From the NCBI GenBank assembly GCA_022478985.1, contig JAKSZP010000180.1, positions 62,001 through 126,000 of the forward strand: a DNA stretch of 64,000 nucleotides, in the 5' to 3' direction. Below, in pieces: positions 1 to 12,915 of this stretch. The number at the start of each line of letters is the position of its first letter. Position 1 is the stretch's first letter. The translations under genes were made by a program, and so were the position numbers. Origin of the DNA: Massospora cicadina (Eukaryota > Entomophthoromycota > Entomophthoromycetes > Entomophthorales > Entomophthoraceae). The notes below the pieces were generated by a model that was not told the origin of the DNA, made no database searches, and saw only the letters and a program-made list of their open reading frames with translations.

Positions 1-69
1 CTTAGGGAGTGTCCTTAGGCTCTCGATTGAGCTATCTTTCCATTCCCAAATAAGAAAACACCAAAGAGG

Positions 70-1413
70 ATGGTGGTACCCCTCATCACCCAGGGTGATC
101 TCGCCCACATAGTTGACAAGCAATGGGTGACAGCCCATCTGCTTCAGATCCCACCCCCAATTCCCTCACTCACCTCGGCAGAACTGTTGCAGGGAATTAG
201 TGAAATCTGTGCTGAGATTATCAAACTGAAATTGGTTGGATTTAATTTGGGTGGCAATTGGGCTGATGGCTGATATTTGAATGGCTGTAAAAGTATGCAG
301 AATGAGATATTGGCTTTATCGCCTGACAGTCCCAATTCAACTCCTAAATCAGTTGAACAAAAATTGGGTGCCATTGATGAGAGTTTGAGGCCCTCTGATA
401 GTAATTTGGGCGTTGCGCCCAATGGGCTACTCTCAACTGAACGAATGGTTAAATGACTGAGCGCGGGTGGGTTGGCCATTCCAAACCCGTTTCTAACCAA
501 ATGGTCCCATCCATATATGGGATGGCCTTGGGGGATTCCCATCACTCATCGGGCTAAATGCCATTGTGCCAACCATCAGAAATTTAATCAACCCCTGGTT
601 CAGATGTTTGAGGGTGAACTGACAGAGTCTCAGCCTGCTGCCAAATTTTGCGATGTCATTTCCTAAAGAATAAACCCCCCACTACCATTTAATTCACCGG
701 TTAGGCCAAATTTGGGGATCCTGCCCATGTCATTGTCATTACCCAATCAACCACTATTTAATCAGTTACATGGCACTGAAAAAATTGTTGGTCAATTTTT
801 CTTACTTTATTTCCCAAATAAAAATTTTCTTAAAACCCCAAATTTTTATCTCCTTCCTTTCAACCACATTCCATATGGCGTTTACCTGGTGGTCTGCCAC
901 TCCGCACTCTGGGTGGACCTTACCAATTCTCTTGGTTACCATGATTCCCTCTATCGCCAATTGGCTCAACAAGTCCAACATTTCTGGCTCTACAACCTGT
1001 TTCCAATGACCTTCCGGCAGCAATATACAGGGATTTTATGGCCCTATGTTTGCCAACTACAAGAGTTAATTCATCTCTCTTCTACCCCCAACGAAATGGC
1101 TTTAACAATCAAGAATCTCGCAGAAACTATCCCAGTGGTTCCCACCCCTGTTACCAGAACCCCTGGGTCTGAAGTCTATTTATTGTGGTTTGCCGTTGGG
1201 ATACTCCTAACCCTGACATTCCACCACCCTTTTGTGTTATCCTATTTCCCAGCTCCATATCAAGTCATATGGTCGGCAATGCCTCTGGCATTCTGGCTTG
1301 CTTTCTGGATGTTTACGCATCCTGACTGGCAGTCCAGTCTAAACTTCTTCTGCCATTTCCATGACAATGTCCAGGTAGTACCACTAAGAGGCTACATGAG
1401 GTTCCAGCAATGA
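70..1413 (+). pseudogene. Decayed long ORF of unknown function with hydrophobic C-terminal half
   Basis: I do not recognise this protein. Three open stretches (70-273, 472-666, 712-1413) lie in the same forward frame, so they look like one reading frame of about 445 codons broken by a few stops. The last block (233 residues) is rich in aromatic residues. It has a clear hydrophobic stretch of about 20 residues (around residues 155-180, SEVYLLWFAVGILLTLTF) and a second one about 25 residues later, so two membrane segments are possible. It lies outside the boundaries I infer for element A. A YRQLAQQVQHFW segment and the WPY motif that follows loosely resemble part of the antisense ORF near 19.9 kb, which may be chance. 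It could be an accessory ORF of an undetected element or a dead host gene. The reading frame continues off the left edge. Confidence 0.35.
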
Positions 1414-4400
1414 GCGTAGTTATGGATGAACGTTTCTATACACAGCTCTTCTACTAAACCCCTTTTCAAGCTTAAAAGTACTTGGCTCCCATAGTGTATC
1501 TTAGTACTATAACAAGAGCATATATATGGCCCTTTTGTTTCATGTATTTGTTTAAGTACATTCATGGTCTTCTTCTATAACCAAAGATATTGTATTAGGA
1601 TGACTCTTCATTGTACGTTAAGTTCATATGGCCAGTGATCATGTATTTAAGGTATATCTTGAATTATTTAGACAAGAATTTTGACCAATTTTCTTGAATA
1701 TTTCTTCTTCCAGGTTGATGAAGCTCCTGAAATGCCGCATAACATCTGCCCCAGTCATCAGTTTGTGATGTTATTTGTGATACATGATTGTAGGTACTGA
1801 CATGGTAATTGAAAAAATTGGGTGGTCAAAGATCTATATACAACTTCAGATATTATACAGTCAGGTACGACAACATTATATACTTACTTATGACCAGCGT
1901 CCATTTTTAAAGGCTTTAACCACCATCTTGGTGTATACTATTGGCCAAGGCTCCAGTGTCAATTATTGCAAATTCCTATCTTTGCCACAAATATATTGCA
2001 ATATGTACACTACAGTAAGGGGAACTTTATTTGCTTATATATTATATCAAAGAAGTTTATTAGTACAAGAAATGCTTAGTAATAATTCAAACCATTGGAT
2101 TGTATAAGGTAATCACAGTTACTAGGAGACACGTTCATTTTTCTATGTATGGTGCATTGCTGTCAATGCATGGTTTATTTGACAAAGTTGTCAGATTCTA
2201 GTGGTTGACTCAAAAATAAATCTTTTGATAAACCATCAGATTGGGCCAATTATCCTCCCAATGCTCAAGCTAATACCTTAATTCTCACCTCAAAGCCTAT
2301 TGAAACTACACGGCCTGGGGTGAATATTTCAACATCAATTTGATCAAGTATTTTATCAGAAAGCTTGGGCCAAATACGTTTGTACATTATGACCAATTAT
2401 CACTGCAGCAAATCTTGGCAATTTGGCCCAATTATCAGGAACGCAATCAAACAACTAGTATATAAAATCGTTCGGGACTGACCCAAAGTTAACGTTCTAA
2501 AGTCCCATGGACAATCAGACAAACAATAACATAATCAATTTCCCACCCTAGGGCGAAATTCATATGTTAATACGCATAATCAGCACAATATACTTGCACA
2601 TGAACCACCCAAAATGGAGTACCTTGTGCTATTGAGAGAGAGGCCTGCTGACGTCCCAATTAGGTGTACGTCATCTACTTTAATCGATGCAAGAATTTTA
2701 CAAAAGATTAATTCGCCAGCAGTATGTTGAAACTCAAATCAAGAAGATCCTAGGACAATTTTGCATGTCTTTGTTACAATTTTGTCCCTGAAATCCTCCC
2801 AATAATGAGAGTGTTTTGCCACCAATAAACCTAAGAATAGGTCTCATTCATATCAGTTTAAGGGCCAAACTGGGGTGGTAAAATATCTGTTGAAATTGCA
2901 TTCTCAAGTGTGGCCAGGAGATGCCCTAAAGATATAAATACCAGCGCCTGGCCTAATGACTGATTATCTAAAAAATAATTCTAATATAAGATAATTTATT
3001 TCATCCCTTTCTTGGTTTTCTCATCTAAATCTTTTCCTTGGAGAAGTGTTGACAAGCTGGAAAGTATGGATTCCCCAGCTTGTATCTATCCCTTTCTCAA
3101 ATTTGTTCCCAATTATGAAGAAAATATTGAGCCTGAAATTGATCAGAAGAGTTGGTGCTATTTCAATAATCCTAGTGAGTTTCCGAATGATCATAGTATC
3201 ATAAGCCACCAGCAAAATCGAGGATTTTCTTGGCCAAACATCTTCCCAATTTAGTGTGCAGGATTTCAAATATCAAGTGAGCTATCCTCGGAACTTCACA
3301 GAAGTTTTTGGGTATTTAGATGGCATACATCTAATTGTTTATTGTTAAGCTTCTTAGACCGCAGATGCAGTTTAGTGTAAATGCATTGCTTCTGCATAAA
3401 CATTAGTGGTGGTTTATGTAATATAAAATCATTTGAGTAGATTTCTTGTTCATTGTGGTAAAGTTCACTTTGTGTGTATGGGACTGGTTTGATCAAGTCA
3501 ATGGAGATAGAGGTTCCCTCCACTACTTTTCCCAGGATTTTCTCAGATCATCAAAAGTTGGCTGTACGACATGTACCTTTCACATCTAAGGGAATTTCGT
3601 TGCATAGAGGTCCTTTAGTGGCAATATTGACAGGTGGCGCTAGAAACACCACTCCATTTAAATGTCAGTTGTATTTTCAATCCTTATTTTTTACATGTGG
3701 GTTATGCATGTCTCTGGAGAGGAGAATTTAGTGCATAGAGAAAAATAAAAAGCTTCATTCCAGTTCTAGTCCATAAAGTAGTGACAAGCCTCTACAAGTA
3801 GTTGATCATTATAGTTAGTTGTTTATCTTCTTTTAAGACAGGTACCATCGCACTGAAGATTTCTTATTATGGCTTCACAGCAGACGTTATTGCAGTGCCA
3901 ATTAAGCTTCTTATATAGCCCTGGACCGTTAACACATGAGCCTCTTTTTTGAAGTGATTGGCAGATTTAGCGAGGGTTTTAATGCATTAGTCTAAAGGGT
4001 GAGGAAGTTGGTCTTGCATTAACCATCATCTTGGACCCCTCAAAAAAGGTCAGTATGGTTTATTTAACCTCCCAGGTATAGAAAAGAGATATCTTGTAGT
4101 AACAGATAATCTAATCTAGCCTTTTTGATACTAAGGGTAGAGATTAAAAGTTTAGCCTTATGCTAGTCTAACACTCCTTCCTTGGCAAACTCAACATTTT
4201 GAAAGACCCGTTCATTTTCCTACCTCAAAAAAAGAAAAATTTCAATTAGAAAGTATTTATCCCCTTTGAGCCACACAAATACAAGAACAAATCTTGAACC
4301 TACATTATTAGAAAGTTTAGCTAAGGGCAAGGAGTCGTTGTAGCATATAAAAAGGGGTAAAACTTGTTTTTAGTATAAGTAGTGCAGTTATTGTCAAGTA

Positions 4401-4609
4401 TGCAAGCATTGCAGTAAGCATAAGAGGTTCACTATGGAAGTGATCTCTGTGAGAAAGGAGATCTATATATCCCCTAGAGCTGTCTCTTAAGAAATAATTC
4501 TGCCACCATCTCAGAACGCAAAAAGCTCCATAGGGGGGTTTCATATTTTTCTGTAACATTAATAATACCAAAACTGTATCCATCTTTCAATTTGTCAAAT
4601 TTTGGTAGG
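1414..4609. other. No recognisable gene; AT-rich, probably old repeat sequence
   Basis: Nothing in this stretch can be assigned to a family. An ATATAAATA box at about 2933 precedes a short plus-strand frame (3012-3254, 80 codons) with no recognisable motif. Minus-strand frames at 3296-3523 and 4317-4583 are short and broken. The region ends at the left LTR of element A. It is probably the degraded target sequence into which A inserted. Confidence 0.4.
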
Positions 4610-5996
4610 TGTTTTGGCGGTATTCTTCATATAATCTGACTCTTTTCCATATGGTTTAACATCTCCAGGGTCGTATTCAGGAGCCAGCTTCCCTACCTCA
4701 GATCAATTAAATTGTGATGATGACTAGCTTCTCAGGAGTAGAACTATGCATATATTAAGTGCCACTTACGCGTCACATTGATCACAATCATATTCATTGA
4801 GCAAATTATCTACTGATGCTATTCATTGTAGCATTAGTCATTTGTCAACTTTTTTGCTCCCATGGCGAAACACTTGTTGACACTCACTGACATATTTTCT
4901 TTATGCTGGCTCTTGGGATAGAACAGAATCCAATCCAACCTATCCCTTGGCAGATCAGCTCTAAGGTATATTTGTAGATGAGTGTTCTGTTCAAACAGAG
5001 CAGACCTTAGACTGGTTACTGTATTCTGCTCAATTGCTATTCTCAGACTGGTTAATGGCAGTTAGATCTTTCAAACCAATATATGTGACTTGAAAAAGGA
5101 TAACCTGATATTCTGTGAATAGGTTTCATCAAAGTGAAGTGAAGTTTTGTATATTGCTAGTGAAAACCAAATTTTAAAATTGATGAAAATAGAAAGTAGT
5201 TTAGGAATTAGGGTAGTGATAGTAGTGGTTTTCCAAGATCTCTTAGTTAGAAGGAATCTATTTGCCGCTTTAGTTGCTAATCCCTTGATTCAACTCCTGT
5301 ATCCTCAAGCTCCTTCTCGCAGTGATTACCACTGAACCTGGATGTCCAGGGGCCCTTTCTTCTGATCCCACTTCTGGGTTGTGGGCTGCATCTTCTCCTC
5401 ATTATTCCTTTGCTACCCAATTTGGTAAAATGCTTCTTGATTATAGGTTCATGTGAGGCGCGCCTTTGATGAGCCTTACATAAGATTTTTGTATGACTCT
5501 CAAAATTGGATTCTCGTCATTCTTTTGATAAATGTTCAGTTGAGAGCCTCAATATTCCATGTCAGGGTAATCTAGCTCAATCATCACATCATCATTGCTG
5601 ATATAATATTATCTTCTCCATAAATGTTTAAAATATGTCAATTTTCATAGGCTTTTTCAGAAACGTCAGCATCTTTATTTAATAAATCTTATGGAGTGTC
5701 AGGTGTCAAATTTTTTGTATGATGTAATCCTGAGACTTGAATAATTTCTTAACTCATTTAGGTCTATAAAGGGGTTTGTCCAATTTTATTGTAGTGAGTA
5801 AATTGCCTAAACTTCCCAATTTGAGGTTGAGCTCTGTTCATTCCGCCAATTGAGTAATAATCTACTGATGCTTTCAAGGCCTCATCCATGACACTTCCTC
5901 TCTCAAGTTGAGACTTGGGAATGAACTGAGATGCTGTTCATGAATTATGTTGAACACTAAGTTAGTATCAAAATAATGGATAGATTATTTGGCTCA
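4610..5996 (-). repeat. Element A 3' LTR
   Basis: Similar along its length to 36788-38161. Matching blocks include the ATTGAGCAAATT block (4798 versus 36967), the GTTGACACTCACT block, and the segment running from the paired CTTCTGGGTTGTGGGCTGCA / CTTCTGAGTTGTGGGCTGCA (about 5364 versus 37541). In minus-strand orientation it begins TGAGCC, preceded by a purine-rich GTGATGAGG that could be the polypurine tract. Divergence is high, with many indels. Confidence 0.65.
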
Positions 5997-6065
5997 CCTC
6001 ATCACTAAGACAGTTGCAGGTCCTGTCCAAATAGCCTGTAGTTCTTTGGCTGTCCTCAAAAATGA
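5997..6065 (-). pseudogene. Element A interior remnant (left of element B)
   Basis: A 69 bp piece between the A 3' LTR and the 5' LTR of B. On the nesting model it is the end of the A pol region plus polypurine tract and was once continuous with 21738-21838. It is too short to recognise on its own. Confidence 0.35.
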
Positions 6066-7224
6066 TTTTAAAAATTTTCCCATATTTCCAGCCTGCTAGA
6101 TTACCAGGAATCGCTAGGGGATAATTCCTTAATGTGGGGTGAATTGGAAATCTGTTGACCCTGATTTTGGAGTAACTATGTTTGAGAGATTTTGGGATAT
6201 TAGCCTGGTCATATCCATCAGGGATCAATCTGGAAAATGCTTAAGATCTCACTGGGCAGAGTTGCAGACGAAATAGGGGCATCTGATAGTAATTAACTAT
6301 CAGGTGTTCCAATTGGGATTGGTCAGGTTTTATCACCAACTGATTGGTAATGTAAGTAGTAAGTTGTGAGGCGAGTGATACCACCTGCAACTAACACATT
6401 GATCAGTTGGTTTGTGACCTGCCTTAATGGGTAACAAGTCCCATTACCTAAGAAGGTCGCTAGCCAAATATGGTTGGTTCGTTTGGATCAAGAGGAAAAC
6501 TTTAGGGACACGTTTTCTGACTCTTTCCATTTAGTTCTCAAGGATGTTCAATGACAGAATCCTAGCTGGGATGGAGAATACCATCGCTGCTGAGATGAGG
6601 ATGGGTGATTCAATGGCAACGGATGCCGTTTCATCAAAGAGGTGTCTACCAAGGGTTAGATGACCAAATCTCTACTATAAATTCCCTAGAATTTACTTAT
6701 AATAAAAAACAAGTAAAACAAGTTATATAGTATTACAGTGATACAGTTCTATTGTTTTCATCTGGTATATAATTTGAGTAGTAAAGTTTATCAGCATTCA
6801 ATTGTTCTATTCTTCTCAAGGATATCATTGCTGTGTGAGATAATTGAAAGACTCTTGTAGGAAAAGAGTAAAGATTTGAACGGGGATCTAGAGAAGAAGG
6901 AGAAACAATAGGGGATTGTTACTGACTGTTTGTTGAACTGGAGAAACTGTCACCAGGGAATCTCAGAGAATATCAGGCTGGACAGTACGAGGGAAAAATC
7001 CCTATATCAAAACATCTCAAGTATTTTGAGTGGAAATACTGGCTGAGCTTTGGGCTGAGGTCTAAGAATTCCATTCAACTACAGACAATATTTGTCATAC
7101 TATTATCAACTAATATTATCAAATACTATACAACGTGGACAAATTGCACAAGAACCAAACTTGTTCAATTAAAAAGTTTATAGGGGCTATTTGCTGATAA
7201 CAACCAGACTCATAAATCTTTACA
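6066..7224 (+). repeat. Element B 5' LTR
   Basis: Aligns without net length change to 20578-21737. The 3' end is TTTACA. The 5' terminus has lost the TG of its partner (TGTTGGG in the 3' LTR, TTTTAAA here). A hairpin-forming inverted repeat (arms 6283-6290 and 6296-6303) is kept in both LTRs although the 5-base loop differs. Confidence 0.9.
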
Positions 7225-7228
7225 AATT

Positions 7229-7247
7229 ATTGCTCACTACAGGATGT
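7229..7247 (+). promoter_or_regulatory. Element B primer-binding site (degenerate)
   Basis: TATTGCTCACTACAGGATG lies five bases after the LTR end. It matches 15 of 19 positions of the primer-binding site of element F (59227-59245) and resembles that of element E (31322-31340 on the minus strand), so these three elements used the same primer tRNA. Confidence 0.65.
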
Positions 7248-7253
7248 AGTTGA

Positions 7254-8545
7254 GTGGAAGAACTTAAAAGGATGTCTTATAAAGATGAGTTACAAAAACT
7301 ATGGATGGAGTTAGTCACCGTAAATCAGAACGCCCTAAACTCAGTGGATCATTGGGAATTCGCAGCCTTGGAAGAAAAAGTCGCCAATATGGAAGAAGGG
7401 ATTAATAATGTTGCGAGTTTCAGGAATGAGTTACTTGGATAAGTAACTTTATTAAAGAAGAAAGAAGGGGACCTAATTTGTGAGGGCTTTTATCTGAAAA
7501 TGGAGCAAGAAGCGGATTGCGTTCATTTGAGAAAATTCAGTGCTGATATTGAGTGACTAACCAAGCAGGTTGAGGATTTAAAAACTCAAAAATGTTATTG
7601 TGAGCCATTTGTGGCATGCGATGCCAAAGAAAGAAGCCCTCATATGATAAATAAGAAGTTGAATACCCTAAGAAACATGCCACCCGCTTTTGCTGCCATT
7701 TCAGAGATGATGCCTGAAGTCACTCCCCAAGTGAGCCAAGTGGCTGAACCTGGATAATTGGTTAAAGATACCTCAGAGGAATTTAAGGCAAAACAAAAGT
7801 TGCCAACGTTCCATTGGATAATGCCACAGCGTTTTTCTGACTGTTTGATATAATCATGTATAGATATGGTGATTGTCAAAAGGCGTTGATGGCTATGAAT
7901 TGCCTAGTCCTGACTGTCAGAACTTAGTGTTACCCCACCTGGAGGGGGACAGCTGGTTGTATGCGGAGGCCAAGGCGGCCATCATGAAGGAATTCAGAGT
8001 CTGACGCGCATGTCAAAGTGCAAACAGGAGTTTATGGGAATCCAGTTCCATAAAGATGCGACTATAGCAAGCTTCACGGATCAGTTCTACCAGGAATTGA
8101 AAATCCTGGTTGGAGCGTTGGTATTGGACGACTTTGATGCCATAATCGCATTACAAGCGGCCCTTTGGCCCTATCATGATTTGCACTGCATGATGTCTTC
8201 TGTGTTCACGATAGAAATTACTACCTCTTAAATAGTAGATAATTTGAAAATTTTGGGAGCAACCTTTGATGCCCCAAACAGAAGTCTCAAAGCCAATCTG
8301 GTGTGCAATTAGAATCCCACGAAGGGGAATGAAGGTTCTAAAGAGACAAACAACTAAACTGTGCCATAGAATAAGCCCAAAGAATTCAGACGGATTAATA
8401 AGAAAGAAAAGGTCTGCTACCAATGCGGTGGGAAGGGACACTTTTCTGTGCACTGCAAGAAGCCAATGGATCAAATCAACGTGGTCCAAGTAAAAGAGTC
8501 TGCTGCCACCAAGGAATTAGGAAAAGGGCCCGTGGCCTAGATGGG
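7254..8545 (+). pseudogene. Element B gag (broken): coiled coil and CCHC zinc knuckle
   Basis: The N-terminal 62-codon block (7254-7442) is rich in Glu, Lys and Leu in a heptad-like pattern, and the following sequence continues as charged coiled-coil-like sequence interrupted by stops. A capsid-like stretch lies about 7900-8230. A complete nucleocapsid zinc knuckle, CYQCGGKGHFSVHC (CX2CX4HX4C), is encoded at 8414-8456. Gag forms the particle and binds element RNA. Stops and frame changes rule out a functional protein. Confidence 0.75.
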
Positions 8546-8599
8546 GAGCAGTCTAGAGCTGTGGAGAAGCCTGTTCATCCCAATATCATGAACAAAATA

Positions 8600-11162
8600 A
8601 ATTGATATCAGTGATCTGTTTTTGTACAGTGGAGCGCCCATTAACATTGTCTCAACCAAGCTGGTAAAGAGAATAAAGATCTTTCCTGACTTGGAACACA
8701 AGAAGGAGTACAGGACAGCTGAGCCAAATACCACCATCTCATGTGGAGCGTATAGCGCTTTGCCACTATGATTTGGGTCATTGGTGGTATCTGCGCCAGC
8801 AATAGTTTGGCCAACCAAAACTATGACATCCTGATCAGGACGGATTTTCTATGCAAGTACAGAGTTAAATGTAACTTTGAGGATAGTATGTTGACCATAC
8901 TGGGTCAGACGTTATCATTGGTATATCAGAAGGATGGAGAAGCTCCGCTGAATAGGAGAAACAATTTATCAATTTAACATACAATGATAGCATTGTTCCG
9001 ATTTGTTACTAATTAGTTGGATGAAAGCAACGAGAAATGCTGACGGAGATCCTAGAGAACTAAGGAATTCCACTGAAAATCAAAAATGAGGAGACCATAC
9101 CGCCAGGATCACAGATGATAGTTGACATGGGTGTGACATTGGAGATACCTGAGTTGTTGTATGGGGAGGTTAAAAGCCCCTGGAAGAAGTCCAGAGTAGA
9201 GCCTTAAGTGACTCCTGGGATAATAATGTCAGGCCATGGAGAAATTCAAGTTCTTCTGGTGAATTTAAGTGAAAAACTGATGAAGATCAGTAAGAATCAG
9301 ATCATTGCATTTGTTCATCTAATCCTGATGGCTGAATTGAGAAGATTTCATGATTTTGGGACTCTCAATGAGATGGGATTACTGGCCGGGGTAACTGAGA
9401 GTATCAACTTATTGGTTGATTGAGAGCAACTCGGTGATTTGATGGAAGGCCAGCAAGAGGAGGCGCTCAAATTGTTTGAAAGGTATTGGGTTGTATTTAC
9501 TTAGGAAGACCTTGATTTGGGATGCACAAGAGATGTGATCCACAAGGTTGACACCAGGGAAAATTTGCAATCAGAATGAGACTGATTCAATGGTCAAAAG
9601 TGGCTGAAGCGGTAGTGGAAGATGAAATCAGCAAACTAGTGAAGCATGGGCTTCTAGTTCCGTCATCAAGTCCCTGGGAGAGTCCGATTTTAATCATGAA
9701 GAAAAATGATGGCTCTAATTGGGTGGATGATTGACTACCAAAAGCTGAATAAGATTACAAAGAAGTATTTTTAAACCCTACCAAGAATTGATGATGCACT
9801 AGATCAATTGGGAGAAGCAAAGTATTTCTCTGTGATGTATCTGATACCAGGATATTGGCAAATCGATTTTCCAAGAGAAGATCAAGAAAAATGTTCAATT
9901 ACTGCAAAGGGTCTATATCAACTGATGAGGATGCCCCATGGTCTGTGCAATGCGCCTGCAACGTTCCAGAGGGCCATGGACGCTATACTGAGCGACTTGA
10001 AGTTGTCGTGCATCCTGGTGTACTTGGACGATAACAATGTGTTCAGTAGGACGTTTAATGACCAATTACACTACTTGGAAGAAGGATTCAAGAGACTATC
10101 TGCGGCCAACCTGAAGATTAAGCTGAGGAAGTGCCACTTCTTAAAGAAAGAGTTAGAATATCTGGGATTTATAATCAACTCTAGTGGATTGCAGATGCAA
10201 GTCCAGAAGATAGAAGACATAGAACGGATGGCTGTGACAAAGAGTGTCTGAGACATCCAAGTGTTCCTTGGGATGGTCAGATACTACATAAGATTTATTT
10301 GGGACTTTGCTCATATCGCTGAGCCATGATATTCCATCTGTTTAAGGATCCAAAGAAAGGATGCAAATGGAATGAAGAAGCGCAGGAATCCTTCAATGAG
10401 CTACACCAGTACCTAATATATTCTCCAATTTTGAAATAACCAAATTTCGATTTTTTATTATTATACAAACAGATGCTTCATTTTCAGCGATTGGCACCAT
10501 ACTAAGCCAAAGATGAACTTGGGGAAAACATCCAGTGGCGTATGTGAGCCAGACACTCTCAGTCACTGATAGGAATTACAACGTAACTGAGCATGAATGC
10601 CTTGTAGTCATTTATGACTGTAAGAAATTTTGGATGTAAATCCACAGAACGCACTTCAAAGTGGTGACAGACCACTCCTCGTTGCATTGGCTCCATAATT
10701 TAAGAGAACCAGAAGGACGACTGGCCCAATGGGCAATCAAGCTACAGGCTTATGATTATGAGATTGTCCACTGAGTGGGGGCTTCTCACCAGAATGCGGA
10801 TGGCTTATCTCGGTTACCAATATTCCAGATGGTATACCCTCAGGCGGATGAGTTATTCCAGAGAATGGTTGATAGAGAAAATGGGAACGATCCCTGAGAA
10901 ATCCAAGGTGCGCTTCAAGAAGCAATGGAAAACACCGAGACCATGGATGGACAAGTGTTTAAGACAAATAATGGGAAGCAGCTACTATTCCCAAAACCGT
11001 CAGAAAGAGCATCTTTTGTTCAAGCCGCTCATAAGGTTGTCAGGCATGGAGGCCTAAGAAAAACAACTGACCATATTTTGCCAGTACTAGTACTGGGAGT
11101 CAATCAACTATAATGTCACCGACTATCTAGCTTGTTGTGTGCAGTGACAACTGCACAAGCCA
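8600..11162 (+). pseudogene. Element B pol, first part: protease, RT, RNase H, integrase HHCC (broken)
   Basis: Protease appears at 8615-8980; the expected catalytic DSG reads YSG here (about 8627), so the catalytic Asp is lost. Reverse transcriptase is clearest at 9808-10251, with the MPHGLCNAPATFQRAMD block and an intact YLDD catalytic motif at 10021-10032. RNase H sequence follows at about 10.44-10.8 kb with several stops. The integrase zinc-binding domain (two His around 11030-11050, Cys pair at about 11130-11150, second Cys replaced by a TGA stop) ends where element C is inserted, and the rest of the integrase is at 17614-18515. Confidence 0.88.
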
Positions 11163-11167
11163 CATAA
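11163..11167 (+). repeat. Target-site duplication CATAA, left copy (element C)
   Basis: CATAA immediately before the left LTR of element C is repeated at 17609-17613 immediately after its right LTR. Removing C plus one copy restores the reading frame of the integrase of B across the junction, which fixes the insertion. Confidence 0.93.
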
Positions 11168-11842
11168 TGTAATGCACAGGTTCTTGCCAATACGTGACAA
11201 ATGAGCTGGAAAGCACCAGCCATGTCACTGACCACATGACTGATAGTCCTGCAGAGAACCACCCTCTCACCCGTGCACCATTTCCCAAATTTCCAACGCA
11301 TTTGTGGACTAGAGTTCTGGTGATGCTGCAAGCAAGAAGTAAGGCCTGTCTCCAAGATAGTACTGTGAATGAGGCCAAGGCCTGGCCTAGCTCACTTGCA
11401 GAGCTCATGGTTCAAGTTATCTTAAATAAATTTTATATATATATATAAAACTTTTTAGAGCAGGCTAACTTAAACTTTATTTGTGTTTTTTTATTGATAA
11501 AATAAAACTGTGTTTGCAGTTGCTGTTTTCTTGGTTTTTAAAGCATTTCTCGTTAGTTTAATATATTAAACTCTAAATTAAGCTCTCAAGCAATACCCAC
11601 ACTTTTGCACATGCAAATCTTGAGTCCCATATAATGAAAACTCGGAGGATTCGAGATACCAGGCATTTGATATGCCGGATCAATCCTCATTTGCAAATCC
11701 CTGAATTCTTACCTAAAAATTCTGTTATGAGTGGTTCTCATGATTGGTCTTACTTTAGAAATCTGACCTCCGATTTTTGCATGAATTCAAACTGATATTT
11801 ACAAGGTTGATGTGCAGATCAGGCTGGCCCTGATCCATCACA
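11168..11842 (-). repeat. Element C 3' LTR
   Basis: Pairs with 16933-17608. On the minus strand it starts TGTGATGG directly after the purine tract CAAGGGGGTGA. The stop codon of the chromodomain reading frame lies inside this LTR at 11757-11755. Confidence 0.92.
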
Positions 11843-12910
11843 TCACCCCCTTGTGAATCCAAAAACTCCCTGATCTTTTCAGGGCATCGGGCACACTCCT
11901 TGGGTGTTTGCCAGGTCACTTCCTCCACTGGGTATCCCTTCCATTTTACCAGAAATTGCTGGCGACCCCTGAACCGACGCTCCTTCAGGATCTGCTCAAT
12001 CTCATATTCCTGGCTGTTCTCCTCTCATGGGTTCAGTGGCCCAGGCCGCTCTGGTCCTTGCCCTCAGAATCCTCGAAGCTGAGACCCATGGATAACTGGA
12101 TGGGCTTTTGACCCTTCTGGGAGGTCCAATTCAAATGCTACCTTGCTAATAACCCAGAACACCCTATATGGGCCTAAGAACTTTGGTCCGAGTTTCCAGC
12201 TCTTCACTGGTACTGCATAATTTTTCGCCGCCACCAGTACCCAATCCCCTGGAGCAAATGATGGTTCTGCCGCTCTTTGTCAATCCGCATATTGTTTTTG
12301 CCATGCTGTGGCACACTCCAGGTTGGCTCGCAATTTCCTACTGATCTCATCCATTCTTTGGGATAATTCATCCGCCCCCTGGCATACTCCTCCATTTGAC
12401 CCTCCATCCAACGCCAAATTGAATCCATGATTAGCAAAGAATGGTGGCATTCTAGTCAATGATTGGTGGTGGTTATTGTAAGCAAACTGAGCAAATAGAA
12501 TCCATGTAACCCAATTATGCTGCTGGTCAGAGACATAGCATCAGAGGTATTGCTCCAGTATTTGGTTTACCCTTTCTGTTTGCCCATCGGACTGGGGATG
12601 GTATGCTGAGGCCCTACATGGGCGAATTTTTAAATCACTGAGCAGGCTAGACCAGAATTTCGATACAAATTGGGGACTGCGATCTAAAAATGATCTCTGC
12701 CAGTAGGCCATAATGAGCGAATATCTCATTGATAAAAACCCTTGCGGTGTCCTTGGCTGAGAATTTTGAAGTACATGGGAAAAACTTGACATATTTTATT
12801 AATTGATTGACGACAACCATTATTGCATCCTTCCCCTGTATCTTAGGTAACCCTGTAATGAAATCCATGCTGAATGACCCCCATGGCCAATTTGAAATCT
12901 AGAGTGGGAC
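11755..12910 (-). pseudogene. Element C pol, last part: integrase core, GPY/F region and chromodomain
   Basis: Integrase core motifs are visible: first Asp in MDFITGLP (start 12868), the RSPQFVSKFW block at about 12.66 kb and the catalytic Glu in DGQTERVNQ (about 12.58 kb). The chromodomain at about 12010-11850 is uninterrupted, with YEIEQIL, LVKWKGYP and EVTWQ carrying the usual aromatic positions. The frame then runs through the polypurine tract and on for about 29 codons into the 3' LTR before a TAA at 11757-11755. Single-base frame changes occur between the core and the chromodomain. Confidence 0.85.
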
Positions 12911-12915
12911 TAACT

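Noticed and set aside
4780..5970. Similarity to 36.9-38.1 kb first read as shared gag of two separate elements
   Set aside because: No gag motifs are present in either copy, and reading the pair as the LTRs of one interrupted element explains the pol order, the remnants at 5997-6065 and 21738-21838, and the positions of B and E.
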